From CAZRAL01 sp964598005 (lineage in GTDB: Bacteria; Pseudomonadota; Gammaproteobacteria; Burkholderiales; Usitatibacteraceae), in NCBI GenBank assembly GCA_964598005.1, contig CAZRAL010000004.1, forward strand, positions 20,560 to 84,559: DNA of 64,000 nucleotides, given 5' to 3'. The translations under genes were made by a program, and so were the position numbers. The notes under the pieces are model-generated. The model did no database searches and was not told the origin of the DNA. It saw nothing but the letters and a program-made list of their open reading frames with translations. The stretch's first letter is position 1; each line of letters begins with the position of its first letter. Shown piece by piece: positions 7,654 through 17,093 of the stretch.

Positions 7654-8754
7654 TTAGTTGAGCGAAGCGGCGCTTAGAGCGATTTCCATGAGCGCCATGA
7701 CAGACAACAAGGCCAACATACCAACAATAAGCACACCAAAGACAAAAATAAAAGCTGCCGCTCCCTCGATTTTCTCGACGCCGCGCTCGGACCAATCATT
7801 CGCAATACTCTCCAGCGTCTCTGATAAAGAGGGTCTAGTCGAAGCAATCACTATTCGGTCAATAATCTTGGGATCAGGAAAGTTGTGTCCTGTTGTATCC
7901 AATGCTTCGCCCAGATTGTCCCCCGCTCTTAAGCGCGAATTAATAGCCCGAATTCGGGACTTCGTGTAGCGGCAAACTGTATCGGACATCATTGCCAATG
8001 CCGCCATTTGGGGCACCCCAGTTTTTACCATCGCCGACAGACCAAATAGAAATCCAGTTCCTTCCCAAAATCTGAATAAAGAGTAGGGTGGGAATCTATC
8101 CAATTTGGAACGGACCTTATTACCGCTCCAATAAGGCATCGAATAGACAATCGCAAGCGGTATTGTTATGACAACGGGCGGGATGAATAACCAATTGTCA
8201 CGCACAAAATCGCTGGCATTGATAAGAAATTTTGCGCCAGCCGTCAGTTTTTCCGGGGCAATTGAAATGGATATTTGTGGAACAACTACATGGCTCATTG
8301 CATAGAGAAAACCTAAAAATCCAGTTATCAGAAATATCGGATAAATACCAGCCTTTACCATTGCAGCCATCATCTTGCGTCGCGAGCGAAGTCGGTAAAT
8401 TAGGATATCGAAAATCATCGAAAGCGATTCCGAACTACGTTCCGCTGAAACGATAAGCACACGTTCCATCGGTGGCATCCAGTCGGTAAGCGCATTGCCA
8501 AACCCCTTGCCCTCAGACAGGGACTGTGACCATTCGCGAAGCGCAAAAGGTAGCGCCTCCTGCGCGAGTTTTCGTGGATCACGCCCGCGCCGTTTTATCA
8601 ATGAGGCGTAAATGGTGTCGATGGCGGTTTTGATGGGTAAGCCATCGTTTACCATATCGCGCAGACTTTCGTAGACATCCATGCGCTTTTCTACGCCAAA
8701 TTGAAATCTTGCAATACGCCGCTGTAACTTGTATGCAAAGGAGTTCTTTTTCAA
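7654..8754 (-). CDS. pilR: PilR, inner-membrane platform protein of the thin pilus
   Basis: 366 residues of the GspF/PilC family: three or four hydrophobic segments (about 138-160, 190-208, 335-358) and the duplicated helical organisation with conserved 'LREWSQSLSEGKGFGNALTDW'. The start is a TTG at 8754 that overlaps the pilQ stop as TTGA and has GAGGAG a few bases upstream. The next ATG is 24 codons in. It works with the PilQ ATPase to assemble PilS. Confidence 0.85.
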   Translation of the reverse strand: MKKNSFAYKLQRRIARFQFGVEKRMDVYESLRDMVNDGLPIKTAIDTIYASLIKRRGRDPRKLAQEALPFALREWSQSLSEGKGFGNALTDWMPPMERVLIVSAERSSESLSMIFDILIYRLRSRRKMMAAMVKAGIYPIFLITGFLGFLYAMSHVVVPQISISIAPEKLTAGAKFLINASDFVRDNWLFIPPVVITIPLAIVYSMPYWSGNKVRSKLDRFPPYSLFRFWEGTGFLFGLSAMVKTGVPQMAALAMMSDTVCRYTKSRIRAINSRLRAGDNLGEALDTTGHNFPDPKIIDRIVIASTRPSLSETLESIANDWSERGVEKIEGAAAFIFVFGVLIVGMLALLSVMALMEIALSAASLN

Positions 8755-10346
8755 GTCTGCTCCTCGAGAACCGGGGCGACATTAATTTCGTCCCAATTAA
8801 TGGTGCCTAGACCGCTATCCAGGCAGCCAACAACAGCTTCGGCATCAAATGGGCACACCACACCCTGCTTTACCCGAATAATCGCGGATTGAAGCATCGA
8901 AAAATTGCCACGCTCACGCCAGATACGCTCGGCAGTATGCAATTTATCTTGAGATAATAAATAAGCAATGGTTGCGTCCATCTCGACAATTTCGGCGACG
9001 GCCAATCTTCCTGCCGATCCTCGTCCCCGACACTCCCTGCATCCAGGCCCACGGAAACGTATCTGTAATCGATCAGTCTCGGAAAAGATATGCGATGTTG
9101 TATCAAATAAGCGTTCGATACGTGCCACACCATATTTTTCCAGTGCGGCATTTGCCTCCAACGAGCAGTGCGGGCATACCTTGCGTACGAGCCGCTGGGC
9201 AGCGATACCGGCCAATACATTGTGGTCATAAAGATTGTTGACCTTGACGCCCATACCTGCCAAACGCGGCAAGGTCTCAAATGCGCTATTAGCGTGTGTA
9301 GTCGAGAATACAAAATGACCTGTCATTGCGGCCTGAACGGTCAACTCAGAAGAAGGTAAATCACGCATCTCGGAAATCATCATCACGTCAGGATCAACAC
9401 GCAATGCAGCACGGATAAACGCGCGAAATGCAGTGTTGCGATCCTCATCGCCCACTGAAGTTACGGACGATTGAATGGCGCCTGGCACATCAAGCTCGGT
9501 GGGATCTTCAATCATCACTATGTTCTTGGTACCCGCTGCACGTGTAATAAGCTGCTTAAGGCCCACTTGCAATGTTGTGGTTTTTCCGGAGCCGGTAGGA
9601 CCGCTGATGAGTAAGATGCCATGCGGTCGTGATGCGATCCGATGAAATATTTCCTTCTGCTTCTCAAAGTAACCGAGACTATCAAGGTCCGTGGCCTCCG
9701 AAAACTCACGGAAGAATTGCCGCATTACCAACACATTGCCGTCGTTCTTCGGTAAGGTGCCAACCCGGATTGAACTAATTTCATTGGGCAAGTTGACCTT
9801 CGTCCGAATTAGCGCATCCTGCGGCGATGCTGGAGTGTAATTGGTACCCGATACGTCTGTCATCGAGTGAAAAATCGTTTGCGATAATGTAATACCCCAT
9901 TCCCGCGAGGCTTGTTGGACTGGATTTGGACTGAGGTCGCCGTCAATCCGGTAGTAAATTTCAGTAGATTTTTCCGAAACTCGTAAATGAATATCGGACG
10001 CACCTTCAGCTACCGCATTGCGAATTAAGCGCAGTGCCTCGCCTTGCATCGTTGAGAGCTGTTCTTCAGTAATCACCCCACTGCGGCTGCGGCGCGCCAT
10101 GGTGTTACCGTAGGCAGCGGCGAGTTGCTCTGCGGTAACTTCTTGGACCATATAACGGCGCTTTCCGTCGCGTAAGCGCGCTATAAATGACTCCACATAA
10201 GGATGCTTCAATTGCCCTTGCATTACGAGCAGTTTTCCGTCAGAAAGAAAGCAAAGGTAACCGCGTTCTTGCTCTGTCAGCGGAAACTCAGAACCCAAAT
10301 CAGTCAGAACAATTGGGATTGCATGATCAATAACTACTGAGGCCAT
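8751..10346 (-). CDS. pilQ: PilQ, thin-pilus assembly ATPase
   Basis: 531 residues, GspE/PilB-type secretion ATPase. Walker A GPTGSGKTT at about 249-257, an Asp box/Walker B region (DPDVMMISEMRD, about 318-329) and His box (STTHAN). A C-terminal zinc site is indicated by CPHC (391-394) and CREC (436-439). The name follows the IncI nomenclature, in which PilQ is the ATPase and not the secretin. It overlaps pilR by 4 bases. Confidence 0.9.
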   Translation of the reverse strand: MASVVIDHAIPIVLTDLGSEFPLTEQERGYLCFLSDGKLLVMQGQLKHPYVESFIARLRDGKRRYMVQEVTAEQLAAAYGNTMARRSRSGVITEEQLSTMQGEALRLIRNAVAEGASDIHLRVSEKSTEIYYRIDGDLSPNPVQQASREWGITLSQTIFHSMTDVSGTNYTPASPQDALIRTKVNLPNEISSIRVGTLPKNDGNVLVMRQFFREFSEATDLDSLGYFEKQKEIFHRIASRPHGILLISGPTGSGKTTTLQVGLKQLITRAAGTKNIVMIEDPTELDVPGAIQSSVTSVGDEDRNTAFRAFIRAALRVDPDVMMISEMRDLPSSELTVQAAMTGHFVFSTTHANSAFETLPRLAGMGVKVNNLYDHNVLAGIAAQRLVRKVCPHCSLEANAALEKYGVARIERLFDTTSHIFSETDRLQIRFRGPGCRECRGRGSAGRLAVAEIVEMDATIAYLLSQDKLHTAERIWRERGNFSMLQSAIIRVKQGVVCPFDAEAVVGCLDSGLGTINWDEINVAPVLEEQT

Positions 10347-10366
10347 GTAGTTGAACTTTAATAATT

Positions 10367-11077
10367 TTATCGAGTTGTTGGGATAGGGGCGCTGGTCTGT
10401 GGTCCAGCTGTCGTGCGAGGAACGGCATTCGAGCTTCGACCCTGAATGGGGCCGGCGGAATCTACCGGCACAGGATATTCGGCAGCACGTGCAAATGAGG
10501 CATCCGGTGATCCACCACTTGTCCCTCCTGTCGACGATGATGCAAGCATCATGGGTAACGTGGTCTCTCGTCCACCTTCTCGAATAACAACTTTAGAAGG
10601 TGTGATACCAACTACCCATTGCCCGCTGGGAAGTCTATCGCCAGTGCGGACGTGAAGCGAGGACCCGCCTACAAATACCAGACGTGCAATCAGGTTCCTG
10701 TCGATACCTTCGATCGATGTCACGATTGGCAAACCTATTTTTGTCTGATTACCGGTTAACAAGCGGAATCGTTCAAGATCCGCTCGTTTTTTTTCGACGC
10801 TTTCTTGCACCTCTAAAAGCTTTAGCGCTCCGGTCAGCCGCGCAACTTCAACAGCTTCTCGATCAGTTTCGTCCAGCGATTTTGGAATGACCGGAATCGT
10901 TGCTTTTGGGGTTAACGAAGCAGGTAATGTCGTAGTTGCCGCAATCGGTGGTGACGTGAGAGGTGAAGGCGTAGCGGTTGATGCAGCCGAAGTCGACAAT
11001 TGCGGCGCTGGTTGTTGTGCATTAACAGCAACCACAGCGAGTCCGAACAAAACAGGGACGAGTTTATTTTTCTGCAT
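10367..11077 (-). CDS. pilP: PilP, thin-pilus biogenesis protein
   Basis: 236 residues from the ATG at 11077, which has AAGGAG at 6-base spacing; a TTG five codons earlier is within the ribosome site. Signal peptide of about 20 residues, then a Pro/Ala/Thr-rich linker. A coiled stretch (LTGALKLLEVQESVEKKRADLERFR) comes before a compact domain ending near residue 170 (LVFVGGSSLHVRTGD...GQWVVGI), typical of IncI PilP. The low-complexity tail is Ser/Pro-rich. Periplasmic. Confidence 0.8.
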   Translation of the reverse strand: MQKNKLVPVLFGLAVVAVNAQQPAPQLSTSAASTATPSPLTSPPIAATTTLPASLTPKATIPVIPKSLDETDREAVEVARLTGALKLLEVQESVEKKRADLERFRLLTGNQTKIGLPIVTSIEGIDRNLIARLVFVGGSSLHVRTGDRLPSGQWVVGITPSKVVIREGGRETTLPMMLASSSTGGTSGGSPDASFARAAEYPVPVDSAGPIQGRSSNAVPRTTAGPQTSAPIPTTR

Positions 11078-12380
11078 AGACTTCTCCTTCAATAAGATAG
11101 GTGGGTAATGCGGTGCCGCGCCCGTTTACTGCAATCCGCTTCACCCGAAGTGCTGGCATATCGAGTAGCGGTAACATCGATTTGGGCGGTAGCCGTGTGT
11201 TGACCGCAAACGCGAGTGTTCTCCAGTTTTGGATGATCGGAGGTTCGTCCTTTTTCGGCGGAGGCGGCGGAGGTATTTCATTTAGGGCCACCGGTTCGGT
11301 GATACCCATTAACGTGGTGCGCTGAAAGCGACCGTTAAGAATCATTACTGCTTCCTGGAATTGTGGGCCATGCTCCTCAATCGGCGTAGCATTGGTATCG
11401 AGTGGTACCGACAACGCGCCTATCTGCCCATCGATGCCGACTACAACCTGCGGAGATAGCGCTAAAATCAGATCTACGGGCAAACTTACAGGTGCCTTAT
11501 AGTAGCTGGCAGATGCTTGACCATTGGCGCAAGATACGCCATCGCGTTCCCATCCGCCAATGGTCAAGGGCAGATTGTGCATCGCACGCTGACATCCCAG
11601 CATCATCGCTGCCAATGGCATCGCGGTAGTCGTGGGATGCGGCAAAATAATCGGTTCTATTTTTTTCGGTAATAGATTGGTTTGCTCGGCTAATTTGCGT
11701 GCAGTTTCTTCGGCCGTGCGCCTGGTCTGCTCGATCAAGGCGATTTTTTTCTTTTCGGCTTTTTGATAAAAATCGTAGACAACAAAAGCTGAAATTCCGA
11801 TAATCAAAAAAATGGCCGCGGCAATTTTGCTGGTATGTGTGCGCTCTTTCGCAGGCTTTAACTTTGTATCGGCATCAAATTTACTTTCACCTATAAGCAC
11901 ATCGAGCGTAACCACATCCGCATCCGCGATACTCCATGAGGTTGGGGCAAACTTGCGCTGCCAGCCCGCATTCGCGTCGGCGATCATCGCCTGCATCTTC
12001 TGGCGAATTTCTTCCTCGGGGCCAACCAAATCGCCTTCGGACAGAATTCGATTATCACGAATGGCGATTAATGAAAACACTCCTTTCCCCACCTCGATTG
12101 CCGCAATCCAGGAGTCTGGGTAGCTGTTACGGGCGCCACCTATTTGTACCAGTGCTGCAAGGCTGTAGTACGTAGCCCCAAAGATCCCACCCATGCCGTC
12201 TGGCGCATCGCAGAACCCGCCTTGTAGGAACCATCCCGATTGCAGCACATACGCTGTTTTTTCCATTTCCAGCGCACGGGCAATGATGTCTGATTCATCA
12301 GCTTCTTCTTTTGGCAGCGATTGCCAGAGCAGCCCGGCAACGAGTTTGCCGCGCGGATGCGAAATAACTGTGGCCATCAT
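11064..12380 (-). CDS. pilO: PilO, thin-pilus assembly protein
   Basis: 438 residues. The N-terminal cytoplasmic domain (about 1-180) is followed by a single membrane helix (about 185-203), a coiled stretch and a periplasmic domain, as in IncI PilO. Two consecutive ATG codons at the start (12380 and 12377) follow the pilN stop with almost no gap. It overlaps pilP by 14 bases. Needed for thin-pilus assembly in R64. Confidence 0.8.
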   Translation of the reverse strand: MMATVISHPRGKLVAGLLWQSLPKEEADESDIIARALEMEKTAYVLQSGWFLQGGFCDAPDGMGGIFGATYYSLAALVQIGGARNSYPDSWIAAIEVGKGVFSLIAIRDNRILSEGDLVGPEEEIRQKMQAMIADANAGWQRKFAPTSWSIADADVVTLDVLIGESKFDADTKLKPAKERTHTSKIAAAIFLIIGISAFVVYDFYQKAEKKKIALIEQTRRTAEETARKLAEQTNLLPKKIEPIILPHPTTTAMPLAAMMLGCQRAMHNLPLTIGGWERDGVSCANGQASASYYKAPVSLPVDLILALSPQVVVGIDGQIGALSVPLDTNATPIEEHGPQFQEAVMILNGRFQRTTLMGITEPVALNEIPPPPPPKKDEPPIIQNWRTLAFAVNTRLPPKSMLPLLDMPALRVKRIAVNGRGTALPTYLIEGEVYAEK

Positions 12381-12381
12381 A

Positions 12382-13902
12382 TTAACGGGTTACGTAAGGG
12401 GTAACGAGCACAACCAGGGTGTCCCGTTTAACCTCGCCCCGCGCACCCCCGCCCAGTAGGAAATTTTGTGGTACGCCGACGCCTTGCAGATCACCCGTCG
12501 AATTCCACTGGTCGTAGGCCATCATTACGAGCGGTTCACCCGAGCGCATGGGAATCCGTTGACCGCTTTGATTGTCCTCGATCTCAGGAACTTCGATTGC
12601 ACTATCTTGGGAGGTAATTCGGCGAAGCCTGGCAAGGGAAGACAAATTAAGCGAAGCGACAACATTAATGCGGCCATCGGGTTGAATTGTTGGCGTCAGG
12701 TTTACAGAGAAACCAACTTTCACCGAACCCGGTTCAAGGCTGGCTTGCGATCCGACGTTAGCAGTTTGCACGGTGCCCGAACGCGCGAGATAGCCGATCT
12801 GTCGCGTGCGACCGTATTGCACTGAATTATTACTAGAGGTAAAAAGAGTCGTGTTGGCGACATTTGACACATCACCTTGCGTAGATAGTGCTCGCACGAT
12901 CGCTTGGGTGTCTGCGTATTTGGCGGCATTACCTGTCGCATCGTGCGGCACCCCAAGGGTGAAAGCGCTGCCGCTGGCATCGCTGCCATAAGGCGAAAGC
13001 ACTTTGAGGACATATTGGCCCGATAGCGCGGTATAAAACGCATTCCAGTCAATGCCGTAATCATCTGTTTTAGTGCGCGATAGCGAATAAATGCGGATAT
13101 CAAACATGACATGCGCATCAAGGCGCTTATTCTGCATGTCCATATAGCGTTCAACGCGCTCCAGGATATCCGGTGTATCCGTTACGACAATGGCTCCCGT
13201 GGCTGGAGAAACCGTAACCCGCCCAAGATTTGATAACAAGGTCGCACGGATCGCCTGTTCGACTGCTTGCCATTGCGATAACTGAGCGTTGAAACTAAGT
13301 GTCTGTGTCGCAGTATTGCCGGAACCAGCGGCGGAATTCGATCCTGCTCCTGCGCCGCTTAATGTTGTTGAGAGTGTCGAATCGCCTGGTGCTGTGTTCA
13401 GATAAAACACCCGTGTATCAAGCAGATAAAAATGAATTGCTCCTGCATCGTACCGCCACGAAATTCCGTACCGCGAAGCGATTTTATCGAGAGCGACTGA
13501 GAGTTCACCCGCATGATCGATGGTGATACCTTGGCGTACGGCCGGTAACTGGGCGGTATCGCGGGCGACCCGAACGGGCACGCCCAGACGTTGCGTAAGA
13601 CGCTCGGCTACCTCTTCGAGCGAGGCATACTGGCCCTGCAGGGTCACACTTTTGCCATCAAGCGGTGTGGGTTCTGCGCGTGCGACTTCCGCTACTGGGC
13701 GTACAGGAATCCAGTAATCCATTTGGGTCACCGACGGTACTTTCGCCGCATCGGTCATTCGTTGCCGACCGGCAGCGATTTCGATTTCGGCTTCTTTCTT
13801 GTTTTTGGCCCACTCTGTTTCTGCCTGTCGAATGGTGGGCAATGCGCAACCACTCAAATGCGTAATAATCAACGAGCAATAAAATATGCTTTTGGTGAGC
13901 AT
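12382..13902 (-). CDS. pilN: PilN, lipoprotein secretin of the thin pilus
   Basis: 506 residues. Lipoprotein signal with Cys19 in LSGC. An N-domain (about 85-170, 'VTLQGQYASLEEVAERLTQRLGVPV') and a second subdomain (about 215-265, 'ATLLSNLGRVTVSPATGAIVVTDTPD') lead into the C-terminal secretin beta region (about 390-506, 'VGFSVNLTPTIQPDGRINVVASLN...PVLEIP'-type pattern). Forms the outer-membrane channel for the pilus. The name follows IncI usage. Confidence 0.9.
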   Translation of the reverse strand: MLTKSIFYCSLIITHLSGCALPTIRQAETEWAKNKKEAEIEIAAGRQRMTDAAKVPSVTQMDYWIPVRPVAEVARAEPTPLDGKSVTLQGQYASLEEVAERLTQRLGVPVRVARDTAQLPAVRQGITIDHAGELSVALDKIASRYGISWRYDAGAIHFYLLDTRVFYLNTAPGDSTLSTTLSGAGAGSNSAAGSGNTATQTLSFNAQLSQWQAVEQAIRATLLSNLGRVTVSPATGAIVVTDTPDILERVERYMDMQNKRLDAHVMFDIRIYSLSRTKTDDYGIDWNAFYTALSGQYVLKVLSPYGSDASGSAFTLGVPHDATGNAAKYADTQAIVRALSTQGDVSNVANTTLFTSSNNSVQYGRTRQIGYLARSGTVQTANVGSQASLEPGSVKVGFSVNLTPTIQPDGRINVVASLNLSSLARLRRITSQDSAIEVPEIEDNQSGQRIPMRSGEPLVMMAYDQWNSTGDLQGVGVPQNFLLGGGARGEVKRDTLVVLVTPYVTR

Positions 13903-13904
13903 GA

Positions 13905-14744
13905 TCAGACTCCTTTGGGGAAGCAGCGCCCCCCAGTAGCTTCAACGGGGACATCTGCTTCGCCACGCACTTCGAATATGCGGACAATTTTGGAGCCGCT
14001 GAAAAACATTGCATCAAGTGAGCGCTGGGTGGTTCGTTGCTTGGCATCCGCAGCATTAGCTTGATTAATGCCTTTTAAAACCGCACATATTGCAGAATCA
14101 AAATCGCCTGAAAAATCGGTGGTTACATCAAAACGGTAATCCGAAGCTTCCCAGATTACCCGCCAATTGGAGTTGTCAGCCCAGCGCTTAATCGCCGTTT
14201 TAACGGTTCCATCGCTGGCATCGAGCTTGAACCGGCCTGGCGTGACCAAAACCGGTGCCGGCATGCTGATTGCCGGTGGTTCGGGAGGCGAGGAGGCTTC
14301 AAATGGCGAACTCGCCTTACGTAAGGTGATCCGTTTTGAAGTCCAGTCAATTTCAGCGAGGAGTCCTATAGGCCGTAGCATTTCTTCCAGTACGTCGTAC
14401 CAGCGCATGCCGCCTCGCCAAGCGCTGGTCGCTGGAAGTTTGAGTCCGCCCGACTCAAACGCGCTCCAGCCATCGGGTACAACCTGGCGCAGTGCAGTCA
14501 CAAACGGCAAGTCACGAGCAAAGCCCTTAAGTATCGATGCCTTTGTATCTTTGGTTCCGATGTGCGTCACAACATTGCCAAATAGCATGGTTGTGCCTGC
14601 AACATTCATTGCTGCTGTCGATATGGGCATTTTGTTCTCGATAACAAAGCCATCGCGTTGCGGTATCGGCGCCTGAGCTAATACAGGAATCGCCATCACT
14701 GTGGTGGCCAGGGGTAGCATAACTACAAGGGAGCGAAATATCAT
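13905..14744 (-). CDS. pilL: PilL-like protein with TcpQ-type C-terminal domain
   Basis: 279 residues with a signal peptide (cleavage near VLA-QA). One domain is at about 75-145. A C-terminal domain (about 165-250) with 'TVKTAIKRWADNSNWRVIWEASDYRF' matches the TcpQ/PilL pattern of secretin-associated proteins. TAGGAG lies 5 bases upstream of the start. It is the first of the pil genes proper and immediately upstream of the secretin gene, as PilL is in R64. No lipobox is seen, although R64 PilL is a lipoprotein. Confidence 0.75.
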   Translation of the reverse strand: MIFRSLVVMLPLATTVMAIPVLAQAPIPQRDGFVIENKMPISTAAMNVAGTTMLFGNVVTHIGTKDTKASILKGFARDLPFVTALRQVVPDGWSAFESGGLKLPATSAWRGGMRWYDVLEEMLRPIGLLAEIDWTSKRITLRKASSPFEASSPPEPPAISMPAPVLVTPGRFKLDASDGTVKTAIKRWADNSNWRVIWEASDYRFDVTTDFSGDFDSAICAVLKGINQANAADAKQRTTQRSLDAMFFSGSKIVRIFEVRGEADVPVEATGGRCFPKGV

Positions 14745-14752
14745 GAGTTCTC

Positions 14753-15064
14753 CTACGGCTTTTGAGTGCCAAATATAGATGCCACATCCCGAATCGAAGA
14801 TGGAGCATGGGGTGCAACAGGGGTTAAGGTAATATTCGTACTACCCGATGCCGGTAGCACATCGGATGATTGCTTGAGGGTGACTGGTAGCGTGGCGATT
14901 TCCTCGTTTTGCAATAGTCGTGCAAAACCCTCAATTAAAAGGCGGCGCGCCACATCCTGCGGGCGAACTATGCACTTCAAGTGTTCATAAACCATTTTCT
15001 CAGCAGGAACGAGTTGATTGAGATACACGACGAATGGTTTGATGTGAGTGGATTTCTTACGCAT
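14753..15064 (-). CDS. stbB: StbB/ParR-like small partition protein
   Basis: 103 residues. The N-terminal half 'KPFVVYLNQLVPAEKMVYEHLKCI...RRLLIEGFARLL' fits a ribbon-helix-helix DNA-binding fold. The tail is Pro/Ser/Thr-rich. It directly follows the ParM-like gene, the usual order for an actin-type partition operon, in which ParR binds the centromere and caps ParM. No strong ribosome site is visible. An RHH regulator of another kind remains possible. Confidence 0.6.
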   Translation of the reverse strand: MRKKSTHIKPFVVYLNQLVPAEKMVYEHLKCIVRPQDVARRLLIEGFARLLQNEEIATLPVTLKQSSDVLPASGSTNITLTPVAPHAPSSIRDVASIFGTQKP

Positions 15065-15076
15065 CGGCGGGATGCA

Positions 15077-16129
15077 CTAAGCCAATTTTTCTGTAAGTGC
15101 TAGAAATTTGAGCATCCCACGCGCATTTGCATAAGCAGCATGGGCGACAACGATTGCGTTTTTTCGGGGTAGGGTTAAACGGCACATCAAATCGGCGCCG
15201 CCACCAACAAAAATAATGCGCTCCAGATCCACGCCTCGACCGAAGAAGCGCAGGATAGCGTCCTCAACCCGGGTAAGCTGCGGTAACAGGGCGTCCTCTT
15301 TCAACGCTGTTACATCGTGCTCTTCTCCAGAGAGGCGTATCTTGCCGGTGCGTAACGCATTTTCGGCAAGCTGATCCGGCAGGGTATCGATATCGAAAGC
15401 GTCACAAATTTTGGTGGTGAGCGCTTCGCGGACATCGAGGGCACCTACATTAATGGTACCTGTCCGCGAAGGGTCGATTTGGGCGGGGGGCAAAACTACG
15501 ACACAATCAGTAGTGCGTCCACCGATATCGACGACCCCAATGGGTGCCGTTGCTTTATATTCTGCATTTGGCGTGCCATCTTCCATCATGGCAAAATCGA
15601 TCCAGGCGGTTACGCCCTGTGCGCAAACATAAGCCTGCTCGACTAAGGCGCAGGGCAATAGTGTCGTGCCAACTGGCGTGACCGGCACTTTCAGATTGTG
15701 GCGCTTGTCTTCAATCAGCTTATTATTGGGCAAACCATCCCGGTAGAATGTGCCTACCGGCAGACCTGTAGCAATCTTGACGCGTTTCCCGCCCATACCG
15801 GCTGCGCGCAGGGCGTGATGAATGATGACGCGATTCAATGGTGATAGGTGAAATCCATCGAAACGAGTATCTTCACCCTGTATGAAGCGCCCGACAGTAA
15901 ACTTGCGGCCTTCGCTCTGATAGCTTGCATCATTCGAGCCTGCAAAAGATTCGACGTCCTGATTAACCGCCTCGATCAGGGCATGTGCGCCGGTGCGAAC
16001 CCGAGAAGGGATTGTGATCGAAAGCCCCGATTGGGTTACCACTTTGGTATCGGCGTAGCCATCATCAATGGCTACCAGGACAGCATTCTCGATAGCTGTT
16101 CCATTTTTGGACTTTTTGTCATCGAACAT
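15077..16129 (-). CDS. stbA: StbA/ParM-like plasmid segregation actin
   Basis: 350 residues from the ATG at 16129, which overlaps the upstream stop as TAATG; an ATG four codons earlier is possible. Actin/Hsp70-type nucleotide-binding motifs: 'VAIDDGYADTKV' (phosphate 1), 'IGVVDIGGRTTDCVVV' (phosphate 2) and 'IIFVGGGADLM' (adenosine). ParM filaments push plasmid copies apart. The gene is embedded between transfer genes and pil genes and is co-directional with both. Confidence 0.85.
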   Translation of the reverse strand: MFDDKKSKNGTAIENAVLVAIDDGYADTKVVTQSGLSITIPSRVRTGAHALIEAVNQDVESFAGSNDASYQSEGRKFTVGRFIQGEDTRFDGFHLSPLNRVIIHHALRAAGMGGKRVKIATGLPVGTFYRDGLPNNKLIEDKRHNLKVPVTPVGTTLLPCALVEQAYVCAQGVTAWIDFAMMEDGTPNAEYKATAPIGVVDIGGRTTDCVVVLPPAQIDPSRTGTINVGALDVREALTTKICDAFDIDTLPDQLAENALRTGKIRLSGEEHDVTALKEDALLPQLTRVEDAILRFFGRGVDLERIIFVGGGADLMCRLTLPRKNAIVVAHAAYANARGMLKFLALTEKLA

Positions 16130-16839
16130 TACTGTATCCATTGCAATAGCTCTTTCGTCGTAAGTGCGCCGTTTGCGCGGAATCCCGCGCTATTGATAAG
16201 TGTGGGTGTAACGGTGACCGAGAGAAGTTTTCCAAGTTTTTGGATGGCTTCGATTTTCTTCCGGCAGCGCTCGGAAGGTTTCGGTAGGCCGGCACCGCCT
16301 GCTACTGCTAGCTGCCAACCCTTTACGGGTTCGCTGTGACAAAGGGCTCCTGCTGCACGGTCAAATGCTTCTGGATGCAATTCCATGAGGGGATACGGGA
16401 AAATATAGAGCGTAATATCGGTAATTCCGGCAAGCGCCTGTTCAAGCTGTCTGCAATGCGGGCAATCGGGGTCGGAAAAAACGACTAGACGGCGTCGGCC
16501 ATTGCCCCGCTTTACTGTGATTGCGCCGTATAGCGGCAGCGAGTCAATGTTGATACGTTCTGCCGTAGCCGTAGCAGCGGGCGAGGATCGGGTGGGAGTC
16601 AATAATTGCTTTGATGCAAGATCGAACAATCCGCCCACAAAAAGGTAACGCCCACCATCATCCATGTAGCCTACACCGCCATCCTCGAAAGTAATTTCAT
16701 GAACGCCGGAAATTGGAGTGGGCTTCGAGCTTGTCGCCTTGAAATCAGGGTTCCGCTTGTTATAGTCGGCAATATTGAAGGTGCCAGCGGACGCTGATAA
16801 CGAGAGCAGAAGCGATATCGCCATAACAACATTTTTCAT
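16129..16839 (-). CDS. DsbC-like thiol:disulfide isomerase
   Basis: 236 residues. Signal peptide (cleavage near SASA), N-terminal domain and thioredoxin-fold domain with active site CPHC at 126-129 in VFSDPDCPHCRQ, and the cis-Pro region 'VTPTLINSAGF'. Additional Cys at ALCHSE and SERCRK, as in DsbC. Starts as TAATG over the icmT stop. DsbC-like proteins are common in conjugation operons and assist folding of Cys-containing envelope components. Possible clients here include PilS, PilV and the Cys-rich protein at 3984. Confidence 0.88.
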   Translation of the reverse strand: MKNVVMAISLLLSLSASAGTFNIADYNKRNPDFKATSSKPTPISGVHEITFEDGGVGYMDDGGRYLFVGGLFDLASKQLLTPTRSSPAATATAERINIDSLPLYGAITVKRGNGRRRLVVFSDPDCPHCRQLEQALAGITDITLYIFPYPLMELHPEAFDRAAGALCHSEPVKGWQLAVAGGAGLPKPSERCRKKIEAIQKLGKLLSVTVTPTLINSAGFRANGALTTKELLQWIQ

Positions 16840-17093
16840 TAGTAGCGAACTCGCAAATACCAGGGATTGCCGGAGGCAACGCGACCCGCCACAATTCGAC
16901 GCAGACGAAGCAATGCTCCTCCCAGAGTGTAGCCGAGGCGTTTAAGTCCGCTAAGTACAACGATGGAAATGATCGCGATCGTGAGCGTTGTCCCGTTCAT
17001 ATGGAGGAACCAAATAAGAATCGGAGGCAACACGCGAACATCAAGTCCGAAGAAAGAGGGATTTAACGAGGTGTTCCACCAGGCAGGTCTCAC
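16839..17093 (-). CDS. icmT: IcmT/TraK, small inner-membrane T4BSS protein
   Basis: 84 residues. The pattern W-N-P-S-FFGLDVRVLPPILIWFLH, then a second hydrophobic segment and a basic end, is the IcmT signature (Legionella IcmT is about 86 residues). GTG start at 17093 overlaps the dotB stop as TAGTG. The order dotD-dotC-dotB-icmT equals traH-I-J-K of R64, which supports the call. Confidence 0.85.
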   Translation of the reverse strand: MRPAWWNTSLNPSFFGLDVRVLPPILIWFLHMNGTTLTIAIISIVVLSGLKRLGYTLGGALLRLRRIVAGRVASGNPWYLRVRY